Source: Oscillospiraceae bacterium (GTDB taxonomy: Bacteria > Bacillota_A > Clostridia > Oscillospirales > Oscillospiraceae). Taken from it: a DNA stretch of 32,088 bases. How positions within the stretch are numbered: position 1 is the stretch's first letter; every line of letters starts with the position of its first letter. Positions 15,537 through 22,652 of this stretch are shown piece after piece. The translations under genes were made by a program, and so were the position numbers. The notes under the pieces were generated by a model. That model searched no databases. It worked only from the letters and a program-made list of their open reading frames with translations, and was not told where the DNA came from. The stretch is from NCBI GenBank assembly GCA_017415945.1, contig JAFQDR010000063.1:1-32088 (forward strand), given 5' to 3'.

Positions 15537-16292
15537 ATGAACGATTTGAACTCCTTCAGCGGACTGCTGCGCCGCTGCATTGATGACTACCATATGATCG
15601 AGGAAGGGGACGGCATTGCTGTTGGCGTATCCGGAGGAAAGGACTCTATGCTGCTGCTGCGGGGGCTGCGGCATTTGCAGACCTATTACCCCAAGCAGTT
15701 CCGTTTGGAGGCTGTTACCATCGACATCGGCTTCCCCGATATGGACTTTACCCCTGTGGAAAAGCTGTGTGAGGAGATCGGTGTGCCCTATACCTGCGTA
15801 AAGACCGACATCCGCGAAATCGTGTTCGATGTGCGCAAGGAGGAGAATCCCTGTTCTCTGTGCGCCAAGATGCGCCGTGGGGCCCTCAATGACTTCCTCA
15901 ATGACCACAAGCTCAATAAGCTGGCCCTGGGGCACCACTTCGACGATGCGGTGGAGACCTTTCTCATGAGCCTGCTGTTTGAGGGGCGCATCAGCTGTTT
16001 TAAGCCTGTGACCCATATGACCCGCGCGGGTGTTTGGCAGATTCGACCCATGCTGTACGCAGGGGAGGGGACTGTGTCCAATCTGTGCGACAAGCTGGAT
16101 CTGCCTGTGGTACACAACACCTGTCCCAATGATACGGGCAGCAAGCGGAAGGAAATCAAGGATCTGATCGCTGTGCTCAGTAAGGATTACCCCGATTTGA
16201 AGACCAAGGTGTTCGGTGCCATGCAGCGCCTGCCTTTGGATGGGTGGAAGCCCGATAAGTACAAGCCCGTCAGCAAGACGAAACCCAATTAA
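15537..16292 (+). CDS. TtcA-family PP-loop ATPase (tRNA 2-thiocytidine-type thiolation enzyme)
   Basis: A 251-residue N-type PP-loop ATPase. The P-loop VSGGKDS is at residues 31-37, the Cys pair CSLC at 106-109, a third Cys196 in NTCPND, and GHHFDDAVET near residue 128. One P-loop, a CXXC after an ENP motif and a later Cys match TtcA, which binds a 4Fe-4S cluster and thiolates C32 of tRNA. The family is broad and some Firmicutes members have other or unknown substrates, so the exact base modified is not certain. The absence of TilS C-terminal domains argues against a lysidine synthetase. The start at 15537 is preceded by AAGGA at longer than usual spacing. It is monocistronic, ending in a hairpin at 16302. 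Confidence 0.8.
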   Translation: MNDLNSFSGLLRRCIDDYHMIEEGDGIAVGVSGGKDSMLLLRGLRHLQTYYPKQFRLEAVTIDIGFPDMDFTPVEKLCEEIGVPYTCVKTDIREIVFDVRKEENPCSLCAKMRRGALNDFLNDHKLNKLALGHHFDDAVETFLMSLLFEGRISCFKPVTHMTRAGVWQIRPMLYAGEGTVSNLCDKLDLPVVHNTCPNDTGSKRKEIKDLIAVLSKDYPDLKTKVFGAMQRLPLDGWKPDKYKPVSKTKPN

Positions 16293-16301
16293 ATACAAAA
16301 T

Positions 16302-16329
16302 GCCGTCTCAGATGAGGCGGCCTTATTTT
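16302..16329 (+). terminator. Intrinsic terminator after the ttcA-like gene
   Basis: GCCGTCTCA and TGAGGCGGC form a 9-bp stem (one G-T pair) with a very small loop, followed by CTTATTTTG. It shares the GCCGTCTC sequence with the terminator at 17094. Confidence 0.7.
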
Positions 16330-16420
16330 GGTGAATAATGAAGTATGAATAATTGTGGTCAAGGCGTGTAACAGAATTGTAGGGCGGCTGCTTTCTGCCG
16401 CTTTTGTATCATATATACGT

Positions 16421-16693
16421 TTACGGAGTCTGAGGGCGTATCAGCTCTAACATTAGCTTTGCACCGATTTGAAAACCGAAGCAAAACATGCAGTCTTCGT
16501 CCATAGCGGCAATCAGATTTCTTTGCGCCTCTGCTTCAAAAAATAAGGGCTTTTGTTCGGCGGAAAGACTTCGAAACAGTGTATCTAAATTTGCGGAGTA
16601 TGTGCTTACAAGTGCTTGGTATTCTGCGCTTATGACAGCGGGACGAAATTTGCTGTCAGTAAACGCTTCGCTGATGAATTGTATGATATCCAC
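16421..16693 (-). CDS. Small protein of unknown function, possibly DUF6809-like
   Basis: A 90-residue protein. I take a GTG start at 16693 because AAGGAGG lies 6 bases before it; a longer in-frame ATG start at 16738 has no ribosome site. It is helical: a first part SAEYQALVSTYSANLDTLFRSL, a middle with SAEQKPLFFEAEAQRN, and a hydrophobic end CFGFQIGAKLMLELI. This layout recalls the DUF6809 family of small Clostridia proteins, often near XRE regulators; I could not confirm it. It is divergent from the XRE gene at 16883, with shared operator-like dyads between them. Confidence 0.6.
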   Translation of the reverse strand: MDIIQFISEAFTDSKFRPAVISAEYQALVSTYSANLDTLFRSLSAEQKPLFFEAEAQRNLIAAMDEDCMFCFGFQIGAKLMLELIRPQTP

Positions 16694-16782
16694 GGAATTC
16701 CTCCTTGATTTGGACCTTACGGGATGGTAAAATATCATATATGTATTTGCAATCTGATGGAGAAAAGCTTTTTTCTATAATT

Positions 16783-16811
16783 ATTATACACTGAAAACAA
16801 TGTAATTGCAA
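16783..16811 (-). promoter_or_regulatory. Promoter of the small gene at 16421-16693
   Basis: On the minus strand TTGCAA (16811-16806), a 17-base spacer and a perfect TATAAT (16788-16783). The -35 lies at the centre of a small dyad ATGTA-N7-TACAT (16800-16816), so repressor control is plausible. Confidence 0.7.
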
Positions 16812-16818
16812 TACATAT

Positions 16819-16840
16819 ATTACACTAAAAATGGTGTAAT
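16819..16840. promoter_or_regulatory. Operator-like inverted repeat between the divergent small genes
   Basis: ATTACAC, 8 bases, GTGTAAT is a perfect 7-bp inverted repeat. It covers a weak candidate promoter for the XRE gene (TTACAC at 16820, 17 bases, TATTGT at 16843). A related half-site ATTATACA..TGTAAT lies at about 16783-16806. Autoregulation by the neighbouring XRE protein is the simplest reading. Confidence 0.55.
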
Positions 16841-16882
16841 CATATTGTCGTTATTGTACGAATTTACTTAGGGGGAGTTTGT

Positions 16883-17092
16883 TTGCCCATTCAATACAAA
16901 ATGAATATTTTGTTGGCTTTGAAGGAGGCCGGATATAATACAAATCGTCTGCGTAAGGAAAAACTGTTATCCGAGGGAGTCATACAGGCACTTCGGGAAA
17001 ATCGCTATGTTTCCATGCAGAATTTGTCCAAAATCTGTGAGCTGCTGTCCTGTCAGCCAGGGGACATTTTGGAATATGTCAATGAAGGATAA
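16883..17092 (+). CDS. Small XRE/Cro-type HTH regulator
   Basis: A 69-residue single-domain DNA-binding protein. TTG start at 16883 with GGGGGAG before it; the alternative ATG at 16901 would cut into the first helix. Helices match the Cro/C1 fold: YKMNILLALKEAGYNTNRLRKEKLLSEGVIQALRENRYVSMQNLSKICELLSCQPGDILEY, with the classic end 'L.KICELL.C..GDILEY'. It most likely binds the dyads at 16783-16840 and controls itself and the divergent gene. It ends directly in an intrinsic terminator. Confidence 0.85.
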   Translation: MPIQYKMNILLALKEAGYNTNRLRKEKLLSEGVIQALRENRYVSMQNLSKICELLSCQPGDILEYVNEG

Positions 17093-17093
17093 T

Positions 17094-17125
17094 AAAAATG
17101 CCGTCTCATCCGAGACGGCATTTTT
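17094..17125. terminator. Perfect intrinsic terminator after the XRE gene
   Basis: AAAAATGCCGTCTC, loop ATCC, GAGACGGCATTTTT: a perfect 14-bp symmetric stem with A run before and T run after, so it can act on both strands. Confidence 0.92.
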
Positions 17126-17160
17126 GATGAATGATATTGGCAAATTGGATCCGGTGTTGA

Positions 17161-17305
17161 AAAAACGGCGGGAGCAAGCCCCCGCCCTACGAGGGTGCGG
17201 TGGCAGTATTGCGGACCGTCGAGGGCGACGGTCCCTACAAGGTGCAGAGAAATATTTTGGTGCGCCATACAGGACACCCGCAAGGGGCGTCCCAACGGGG
17301 AGTAT
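17161..17305. repeat. Composite palindromic intergenic repeat (REP-like)
   Basis: Three hairpins in a row: GGCGGG-N8-CCCGCC (17167-17186), GGACCGTCG-AGGG-CGACGGTCC (17213-17234), and an imperfect GGACaCCC..GGGgcGTCC (about 17272-17292). Units of this kind (with GTAGGG/CCCTAC edges) recur between genes in many gut Oscillospirales genomes, as I recall. A shortened relative, GTAGGGCGGC..GCCGC, lies near 16380-16402. The rest of 17126-17380 has no gene. Confidence 0.75.
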
Positions 17306-17380
17306 GATGTTGTATGACTGCTGCAGGAAAGATACCGTGCGGTTATGTAACGAATCGCAGAACGTAGGTACGAGCTGAAA

Positions 17381-18475
17381 TCAGTCGAGCTTCAGGTCGC
17401 CGTCCTTGATCCAGCCCAGCTTGCGGCAGACCATACCGATCAGGGGGCAGATGACTGCGGGGAGGATGAAGGAGATCATGATCAGACCGATCCAGTCAAA
17501 TGCGGTAATGGCTGCCTTGGCGCCGCTGGCCACGTCGTTGACCCAGCCTGTCCATACACCGATCTGACCGCAGAAGCCGCAGGTGCCCATGCCGGAGTTG
17601 ACGGGTGCGCCGTTCATCTGCAGCTTGAAGATGCAGGTGGCGATGGGGCCGGTGATGGCAGAGGTGACGATTGCGGGAATCCAGACCTTGGGGTTGCGGA
17701 CGATGTTGGGCATCTGCAGCATGGAGGTGCCGACACCCTGACTGATGAGGCCGCCTACGCCGTTTTCCTTAAAGCTCAGGAAGGCAAAGCCAATCATATT
17801 GGCGCAGCAGCCTGCCACTGCGGCACCGCCTGCCAGACCGGTCAGACCCAGACCTGCGCAGATTGCTGCGGAGGAGATGGGCAGGGTCAGTGCGATACCC
17901 ACGATGACGGATACCAGAATGCCCATGGGGAAGGGATGCTGTTCGGTAGCCCACATGATGATGCTGCCAACCCACTGTGCGAACTTGCCGATGGGAGCCG
18001 CTACGACCATTGCCAGACCGACGCCTACCAGAATGGTGACGATGGGGGTCACCAGAATATCAACCTTGGTTTCCTTGGATACTGCCTTGCCGAATTCAGC
18101 TGCTACACAAGCGGTAACCAGTACGGCAAAGGGGCCGCCTGCGCCGCCCAGAGAGTTGGTGGCAAAGCCTACGGTGATGAGAGAGAACAGTACCATGGGA
18201 GGTGCCTTCAGTGCGTTGCCGATTGCAACTGCCATAGCGGGGCCTACCAGCAGAGATGCTGTGCCGCCGATGGTGTAGCCCACCATGCCGTCGCCCTTAC
18301 CCAAAAACAGGATGGGCTCTGTCAGGAAGGAAATGCCGAACTGCGTACCGATGGTGTTGAGAATGGTACCGATGAGCAGGGAGCAGAACAGACCCTGTGC
18401 CATTGCGCCCAGTGCGTCGATACCGTAACGCTGCCAGCTGAGCTCAATGTCCTTGCGCTTCAGAAATTCTTTCAT
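17381..18475 (-). CDS. PTS_EIIC_2-type membrane permease (putative sugar PTS IIC component)
   Basis: A 364-residue integral membrane protein with about ten hydrophobic segments and many Gly/Ala, starting after GGAGGCATCTT. It begins MKEFLKRKDIELSWQRYGIDALGAMAQGLF, the typical start of the PF13303 family (PTS system EIIC-like), with conserved GYTIGGTASLLVGPAMAVAIG, LGGAGGPFAV and NGAPVNSGMGTCGFCGQIG segments. Family members are called IIC components, but no IIA or IIB gene is near, so the phosphoryl-transfer partners and substrate are unknown. Expression likely responds to the dyad overlapping its promoter. Confidence 0.8.
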   Translation of the reverse strand: MKEFLKRKDIELSWQRYGIDALGAMAQGLFCSLLIGTILNTIGTQFGISFLTEPILFLGKGDGMVGYTIGGTASLLVGPAMAVAIGNALKAPPMVLFSLITVGFATNSLGGAGGPFAVLVTACVAAEFGKAVSKETKVDILVTPIVTILVGVGLAMVVAAPIGKFAQWVGSIIMWATEQHPFPMGILVSVIVGIALTLPISSAAICAGLGLTGLAGGAAVAGCCANMIGFAFLSFKENGVGGLISQGVGTSMLQMPNIVRNPKVWIPAIVTSAITGPIATCIFKLQMNGAPVNSGMGTCGFCGQIGVWTGWVNDVASGAKAAITAFDWIGLIMISFILPAVICPLIGMVCRKLGWIKDGDLKLD

Positions 18476-18496
18476 AAGATGCCTCCGTATGTTGGA

Positions 18497-18531
18497 ATCA
18501 TATTTATGTCATTTTAGGTGTCAAGACACCT
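18497..18531 (-). promoter_or_regulatory. Promoter and overlapping operator of the PTS-type permease gene
   Basis: On the minus strand TTGACA (18524-18519), 16 bases, TATGAT (18502-18497). The -35 sits inside the inverted repeat AGGTGTC-AA-GACACCT (18516-18531). A repressor bound there would block RNA polymerase. Confidence 0.75.
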
Positions 18532-18639
18532 GTCGGGAGAGAGTGTACACCATGCGGCGGAGTTTGTCAATAATGATTTTGCTTTTAACAAAGTTTTTAT
18601 GGAAATACGTTCGTTTGTGTCTAAGAGGGAGACAGACAC

Positions 18640-18668
18640 TTGCCAATGGCAGGAATTTCCCGTATACT
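18640..18668 (+). promoter_or_regulatory. Promoter of the aldehyde dehydrogenase gene
   Basis: TTGCCA at 18640-18645, a 17-base spacer and TATACT at 18663-18668, 30 bases before the ATG. It is divergent from the permease promoter about 110 bases away. Confidence 0.75.
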
Positions 18669-18697
18669 GATACTATTGAGATTAAGTAGAAAGGCCG

Positions 18698-20092
18698 ATG
18701 CCTGTGAATACCAATATGGAACAAATCGAAGCCGTTGTTCGGAAGCAGCGGGAGTTTTTTGCCACGGGAGCAACCCACTCCGTCAGTGCCCGTATTTTGA
18801 TGCTGAAAGACCTGTATGACGCCATCAAGGCCCATGAACAGGAGATTTTGGATGCGCTCCACGCTGACCTCGGGAAGTCCGATATGGAAGCCTTTATGAC
18901 GGAGATCGGCATTACCCTGAAGGAACTCAGCCACACCATGAAGCGGCTTCCCAAGTGGGCCAAGCCCAAGCGTGTGGGCACATGGCTCGCCAACTTCCCC
19001 GCGCGCAGCTTCATTATTTCCGAGCCCTACGGGGTGGCACTGGTTATGAGCCCCTGGAACTATCCCTTCATGTTGTGTATGGTGCCCATGATCGCGGCGG
19101 TGGCTGCGGGGAACTGCTGCATTGTGAAGCCCTCTGCCTATGCGCCCGCCACAAGCGCGGTGGTGAAAAAGGTCATTGAGGCTGCTTGCCCTCCCCAGTG
19201 GGTGGCGGTCATCGAAGGGGGCAGAGAGGCGAACAATGCCCTGCTGGATACCCGATTTGACTACATCTTCTTTACAGGGGGGCCTAAGGTCGGGCGAGAG
19301 GTCATGGCAAAGGCTGCCAAGCATTTGACCCCCGTGACCTTGGAGCTGGGGGGCAAGAGCCCCGTCATCATCGACGACAGCGCGGATTTGAAGCTGGCCG
19401 CAAGGCGCATTGCCTTCGGGAAGCTGGTGAACTGCGGGCAGACCTGTATCGCTCCCGACTACATCCTGATCGATAAGCGGGTGGAGGAGCGGTTTGCGGA
19501 ATATTTAGTGGAGGCCATTGAGCAGATGTATGGCCCCGACCCCATCAGCAGTCCCGACTACGGCTGCATTGTCAACGAAAAGCACTACAACCGTTTGATC
19601 AACCTCATTGATATCCGCAAGACCTATTACGGCGGTGTCACCGATCCCGCACGGCTGAAGCTGGCTCCCACTGTTTTGCGCGGGGTGACGGCCGAGGATG
19701 CGGTCATGCAGGAGGAAATCTTCGGACCCATATTCCCCATCATTCCCGTGGAAACCATGGCGGAGGCGGAGGACTTTATTGTGGAGCGGGAGAAGCCTCT
19801 GGCCTTGTATGTGTTTACCAAGCGGAAAATCGTGGAGGAACGGTTCCTGCAGTACGTCAGCTTCGGTGGCGGCTGCGTCAACGATACCATCATGCACATT
19901 GCCAGCACTGACCTGCCCTTCGGCGGGGTGGGCAACAGCGGCATGGGCAGCTACCATGGCATTAAGAGCTTTGAGACCTTCAGCCATCAAAAGAGTGTGC
20001 TGAAAAAGGGAACATGGTTGGATATGCCTTTGCGGTATCCCCCTTATAAGAGCAAGCTGATCGGAAAGCTTGTGAGAATGTTTTTGAGATAA
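18698..20092 (+). CDS. NAD(P)-dependent aldehyde dehydrogenase, class-3-like
   Basis: A 464-residue enzyme oxidising aldehydes to carboxylates. Catalytic Glu216 lies in LELGGKSP and catalytic Cys250 in NCGQTCIAPDY. Their 34-residue spacing and the overall length fit the ALDH3 group. Also visible: MSPWNYPF (about 118-125), FFTGGPKVGREVM for coenzyme contact, EEIFGPIFP, and the C-terminal LPFGGVGNSGMGSYHG. The basic, hydrophobic C-terminus (YKSKLIGKLVRMFLR) could bind the membrane, as in fatty aldehyde dehydrogenases. Start ATG 18698 follows AGAAAGG. It is monocistronic, with its own promoter and terminator, so its substrate cannot be read from an operon. Confidence 0.93.
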   Translation: MPVNTNMEQIEAVVRKQREFFATGATHSVSARILMLKDLYDAIKAHEQEILDALHADLGKSDMEAFMTEIGITLKELSHTMKRLPKWAKPKRVGTWLANFPARSFIISEPYGVALVMSPWNYPFMLCMVPMIAAVAAGNCCIVKPSAYAPATSAVVKKVIEAACPPQWVAVIEGGREANNALLDTRFDYIFFTGGPKVGREVMAKAAKHLTPVTLELGGKSPVIIDDSADLKLAARRIAFGKLVNCGQTCIAPDYILIDKRVEERFAEYLVEAIEQMYGPDPISSPDYGCIVNEKHYNRLINLIDIRKTYYGGVTDPARLKLAPTVLRGVTAEDAVMQEEIFGPIFPIIPVETMAEAEDFIVEREKPLALYVFTKRKIVEERFLQYVSFGGGCVNDTIMHIASTDLPFGGVGNSGMGSYHGIKSFETFSHQKSVLKKGTWLDMPLRYPPYKSKLIGKLVRMFLR

Positions 20093-20100
20093 AAAGGCGA

Positions 20101-20131
20101 CCGCCGCACTCGATTGAGTGCGGCGGTTTTT
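20101..20131 (+). terminator. Intrinsic terminator of the aldehyde dehydrogenase gene
   Basis: CCGCCGCACTC, loop GATT, GAGTGCGGCGG, then TTTTT: a perfect 11-bp stem with a T tract, 8 bases after the stop codon. Confidence 0.95.
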
Positions 20132-20135
20132 GCAC

Positions 20136-20271
20136 GGCTCCCCTGTGCAAGGGGAGCTGGATTTTGCCGTAGGCAAAAGACTGAGGGGTTGTAGCAATTT
20201 GCTTAAATAGGTGTGTGAGACAACCCCTCCGCCCTCGCAAGCTCGGGCACCTCCCCTTACACAGGGGAGGC
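20136..20271. repeat. MITE-like miniature inverted-repeat element
   Basis: The 24-base ends (20136-20159 and 20248-20271) are inverted repeats matching at 21 of 24 positions, around CTCCCCTGTG..AAGGGGAG. Inside lies a second inverted pair, GAGGGGTTGT near 20184 and ACAACCCCTC near 20220, and a small hairpin TTTTGCC-GTA-GGCAAAA (about 20162-20178). It has no coding capacity. I recall similar elements as common between genes in gut Clostridia. It separates the aldehyde dehydrogenase from the lipoprotein gene. Confidence 0.8.
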
Positions 20272-20275
20272 TTTT

Positions 20276-21316
20276 TTATTCCCTTATGACCTTCGTCTGC
20301 TGTTTGCTGACGTAGCCGTTTTTCAAGGGAACGTATACGGTGAAGTGTTCCTCCTCGCTGTCGGCGGTGCAGATCTGGCGGCTGACCACGGCCTCACCCG
20401 TGTCATCCGTGCTGTGGGTCTCTACGATGACGTATGCGGTATCGCTGCCTACGGTGAGCTCACGTGGGAAGTCGGCGTGGCTGTATTCTGCGGTGCGGAG
20501 AATTTGATTATCTCCGCTCATTTCATGGACTGTGATTTTTTCCGCACAGCGTACGGCGTGCATGGTGATGGTTACGGAGCTTTTCACTTCCTCGGTTTTT
20601 CCGTTGAGGGTGGCAGATCTGCTTTGAGAGATCATGTGGCTGCCCTGCTGCCCGTAGAAGCCTACTCCGGGCCCAACACTATATGCGGTGCCGCTGCCGC
20701 TTGTGACGTACACATCCCCTTCGGCGGTCTGGTATACGGGGTTGTGATAGAAGGCAACGTGCTTTCCAAGGGTCTCGCTGCCGTCTTCATGGAGTTCGGT
20801 GATGGACTCCTTGGGAATGGCCAGCGGGTCATAATAGATCGTGGAGGTCAGCTCTACGGCATTGCCTGCGTCGGATGATTTGAGATGCACATGAGAGTCG
20901 GCAAAGATTTCGCTGCCCATGCTGCTTGTGTATGGGTTCCCGTTTTCATCCGTAAGGGTGGGGCAGAGAAAGGCATGGCCCTTGAGTTCTTCCGGAAATT
21001 CATATTCGGTGGTGGTATGGGCTTCTCCGTCCTCACTGTGCCATGTTTTTTCCACAGCATTGGCATAAATGCGGCCTTGGTATTGGCTCGTGTCTCCGTC
21101 AATGACCGTTTCGCCGCCCTTGGCAAGGTCGTTGATGTTGTCGTTGAGCCATGCCTCCATGTCGAACAGGTCCAGATATTCGGTTGTAATCAGCACACCG
21201 ATGAGGCTGTCCTCTATGGGGAGATCACTCCGCAGCTCCTCCTCGGGCTTTGCCAGAGAGCAGCCACAGGTCAGCAGCAGAGATGCTGTGAGCAGTAATG
21301 CAATCAGATTTTTCAT
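20276..21316 (-). CDS. Putative lipoprotein of unknown function
   Basis: A 346-residue exported protein. The N-terminus MKNLIALLLTASLLLTCGCS is a lipoprotein signal with likely lipidated Cys19 (Gly at -1; Cys17 is an alternative). The mature part is acidic and Thr/Ser/Glu-rich, beta-rich in the second half, with a run of similar strands (SGSGTAYSVGPGVGFYG, about 205-221). No known domain recognised. Its ATG overlaps the stop of the upstream XRE gene (ATGA), making it the third gene of the DUF2975-XRE-lipoprotein operon. It may sense or act at the membrane together with the DUF2975-like protein. Confidence 0.75.
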   Translation of the reverse strand: MKNLIALLLTASLLLTCGCSLAKPEEELRSDLPIEDSLIGVLITTEYLDLFDMEAWLNDNINDLAKGGETVIDGDTSQYQGRIYANAVEKTWHSEDGEAHTTTEYEFPEELKGHAFLCPTLTDENGNPYTSSMGSEIFADSHVHLKSSDAGNAVELTSTIYYDPLAIPKESITELHEDGSETLGKHVAFYHNPVYQTAEGDVYVTSGSGTAYSVGPGVGFYGQQGSHMISQSRSATLNGKTEEVKSSVTITMHAVRCAEKITVHEMSGDNQILRTAEYSHADFPRELTVGSDTAYVIVETHSTDDTGEAVVSRQICTADSEEEHFTVYVPLKNGYVSKQQTKVIRE

Positions 21317-21540
21317 TCGTCATCATCCTCCTCTAAGTGACCGTCAAAGGTCAGAATGTCCCCTACATCGCATTGCAGGTAATAGCAGATGCGGTTGATG
21401 GTATGGAAGCGTACGCCCTTGGCCTTGCCCGAGCGCAGAATGGAGAGATTGGCCTCGGTGATGCCCACCAGCTTGCACAGCTCCTTGGAGGTCATGCCCC
21501 GCTGCTTCAAAATCTCGTCCAGATGGATTTGGATTGCCAT
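21313..21540 (-). CDS. YozG-like XRE HTH regulator
   Basis: A 75-residue Cro/C1-type DNA-binding protein: MAIQIHLDEILKQRGMTSKELCKLVGITEANLSILRSGKAKGVRFHTINRICYYLQCDVGDILTF. It matches the YozG/YdaS-like group that regularly accompanies DUF2975 membrane proteins in Firmicutes. An acidic tail (HLEEDDDE) follows the HTH. It sits 11 bases after the DUF2975-like gene and overlaps the lipoprotein gene by 4 bases. It is the obvious candidate to bind the two identical-form operators at 22515 and 22581 and so repress its own operon. Confidence 0.88.
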   Translation of the reverse strand: MAIQIHLDEILKQRGMTSKELCKLVGITEANLSILRSGKAKGVRFHTINRICYYLQCDVGDILTFDGHLEEDDDE

Positions 21541-21551
21541 GACACGCCCCC

Positions 21552-22502
21552 TTAAATAAACAGGTCGTTGTCGTCCCGCAGCCGCTTATTTTCCCCAAGA
21601 ATGCGGGCGGCGATCAAACACACCGCAAGGAAGGCGAGGCTGCCCATGGGGAAGGAAAGGCTTACGTCTGTGGTGCGCAGCTTGGGCTGGAACAGCAGCT
21701 GCAGCACATGGAAGCCAATGGATGCAGCGGCGGTGATGACCAGTGTGGTGCCGCACCAGCGGGCGAGACGGTCCGCATGGTCTGCGATGTTGTCATCGTC
21801 AGCAACAAAGGCATCCAGCAGGGTCAGTGCCATGCATACGGTGACGGTGTTCAGCAGAGAGGGGAGCGCGTCTGCAAGGCACTGCAGGGTCAGGAATACA
21901 TAGCTCCAAGTGAGACTGCCGCTGTTTTGATTGGCAGCACGGAGGGCTTCCATATCTCCCAACAGTGCGGCCAAGCTGCTGCCGAAGGCGGAAATCACGA
22001 ACAGCACACCCAGCAGCTTTAGAAACAGATCCGCGGCTTTGTACAGTGCACCTTCGTCCGCGGCCTTCAGGGCCTCCCCTGTGCGCAGGATCGGCCACCC
22101 CAGCAGTACTGCATAGACCGTGCCGCCGTACTGCGCCCGATATACGGGAAGTGCTGCTTCCGTGCTTGCAAGCAGCCCCGTGGGGTTGATGAGGCGGTAC
22201 AGGGCAATGGCCAATACGGGGATCAGTAGGACAAACAGAAGGTCGGATTTTGCGGACTTTTCCTTTCGTCGAAGCAGCCATAAGGGAAGCAGGGGCAGGG
22301 CACACAGCAGGACATATATCACCCATGCAAGGAGATTGCCCACCGTGCCCGACAAGCTCAGAAGCCGCAGACCCTTGGCGATGGGAGCAAAGGGAAATTG
22401 CAGGGTGGCCAGCAAAATATTGCCTCCATCCGCAAACAGGGCAAGCAGTGCCGATGCGGCTGCGGATATGGCTAACAAGCATAGGTAAGATCTGTGTTTC
22501 AT
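21552..22502 (-). CDS. DUF2975-like membrane protein
   Basis: A 316-residue protein with about seven to eight hydrophobic segments. The C-terminal half has the signature of DUF2975 proteins: a long membrane region followed by FPMGSLAFLAVCLIAARILGENKRLRDDNDLFI, with the final 'L.DDNDLFI'. The N-terminal half is a longer extension than the usual roughly 160-residue family member. Start at 22502 behind TTGGAGGTGCGAC. It is paired with a YozG-like regulator, as usual for the family. Function is unknown; a membrane-bound modulator of the HTH protein has been suggested for such pairs but is not shown here. Confidence 0.78.
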   Translation of the reverse strand: MKHRSYLCLLAISAAASALLALFADGGNILLATLQFPFAPIAKGLRLLSLSGTVGNLLAWVIYVLLCALPLLPLWLLRRKEKSAKSDLLFVLLIPVLAIALYRLINPTGLLASTEAALPVYRAQYGGTVYAVLLGWPILRTGEALKAADEGALYKAADLFLKLLGVLFVISAFGSSLAALLGDMEALRAANQNSGSLTWSYVFLTLQCLADALPSLLNTVTVCMALTLLDAFVADDDNIADHADRLARWCGTTLVITAAASIGFHVLQLLFQPKLRTTDVSLSFPMGSLAFLAVCLIAARILGENKRLRDDNDLFI

Positions 22503-22514
22503 GTCGCACCTCCA

Positions 22515-22534
22515 AATTATCGTTTTACAATAAT
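22515..22534. promoter_or_regulatory. Operator copy 1 (downstream of the promoter)
   Basis: AATTATCG-TTTT-ACAATAAT, a near-palindrome (ATTATCG/CAATAAT), between the -10 box and the ribosome site of the DUF2975 operon. It equals the copy at 22581-22600 except for the four central bases. Confidence 0.75.
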
Positions 22535-22546
22535 CTTCTTGGCTTT

Positions 22547-22575
22547 ATTATAGGAGACCATACAGGAGATGTCAA
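22547..22575 (-). promoter_or_regulatory. Consensus promoter of the DUF2975-XRE-lipoprotein operon
   Basis: On the minus strand TTGACA (22575-22570), a 17-base spacer and TATAAT (22552-22547), a perfect sigma-A/70 promoter. It is flanked on both sides by the same operator sequence, so a fully active promoter held by a repressor is likely. Confidence 0.9.
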
Positions 22576-22580
22576 TACAA

Positions 22581-22600
22581 AATTATCGAAAAACAATAAT
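22581..22600. promoter_or_regulatory. Operator copy 2 (just upstream of the -35 box)
   Basis: AATTATCG-AAAA-ACAATAAT, with the same outer 16 bases as copy 1, centred 66 bp away. The pair brackets the promoter, which suggests cooperative binding or looping. An inverted pair ACAGGAGA (22563) / TCTCCTGT (about 22603) surrounds this copy. Confidence 0.75.
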
Positions 22601-22652
22601 GCTCTCCTGTGAGAAAAAGAGGAGGACATTGTTGTATGACTTTGACAAGTAT

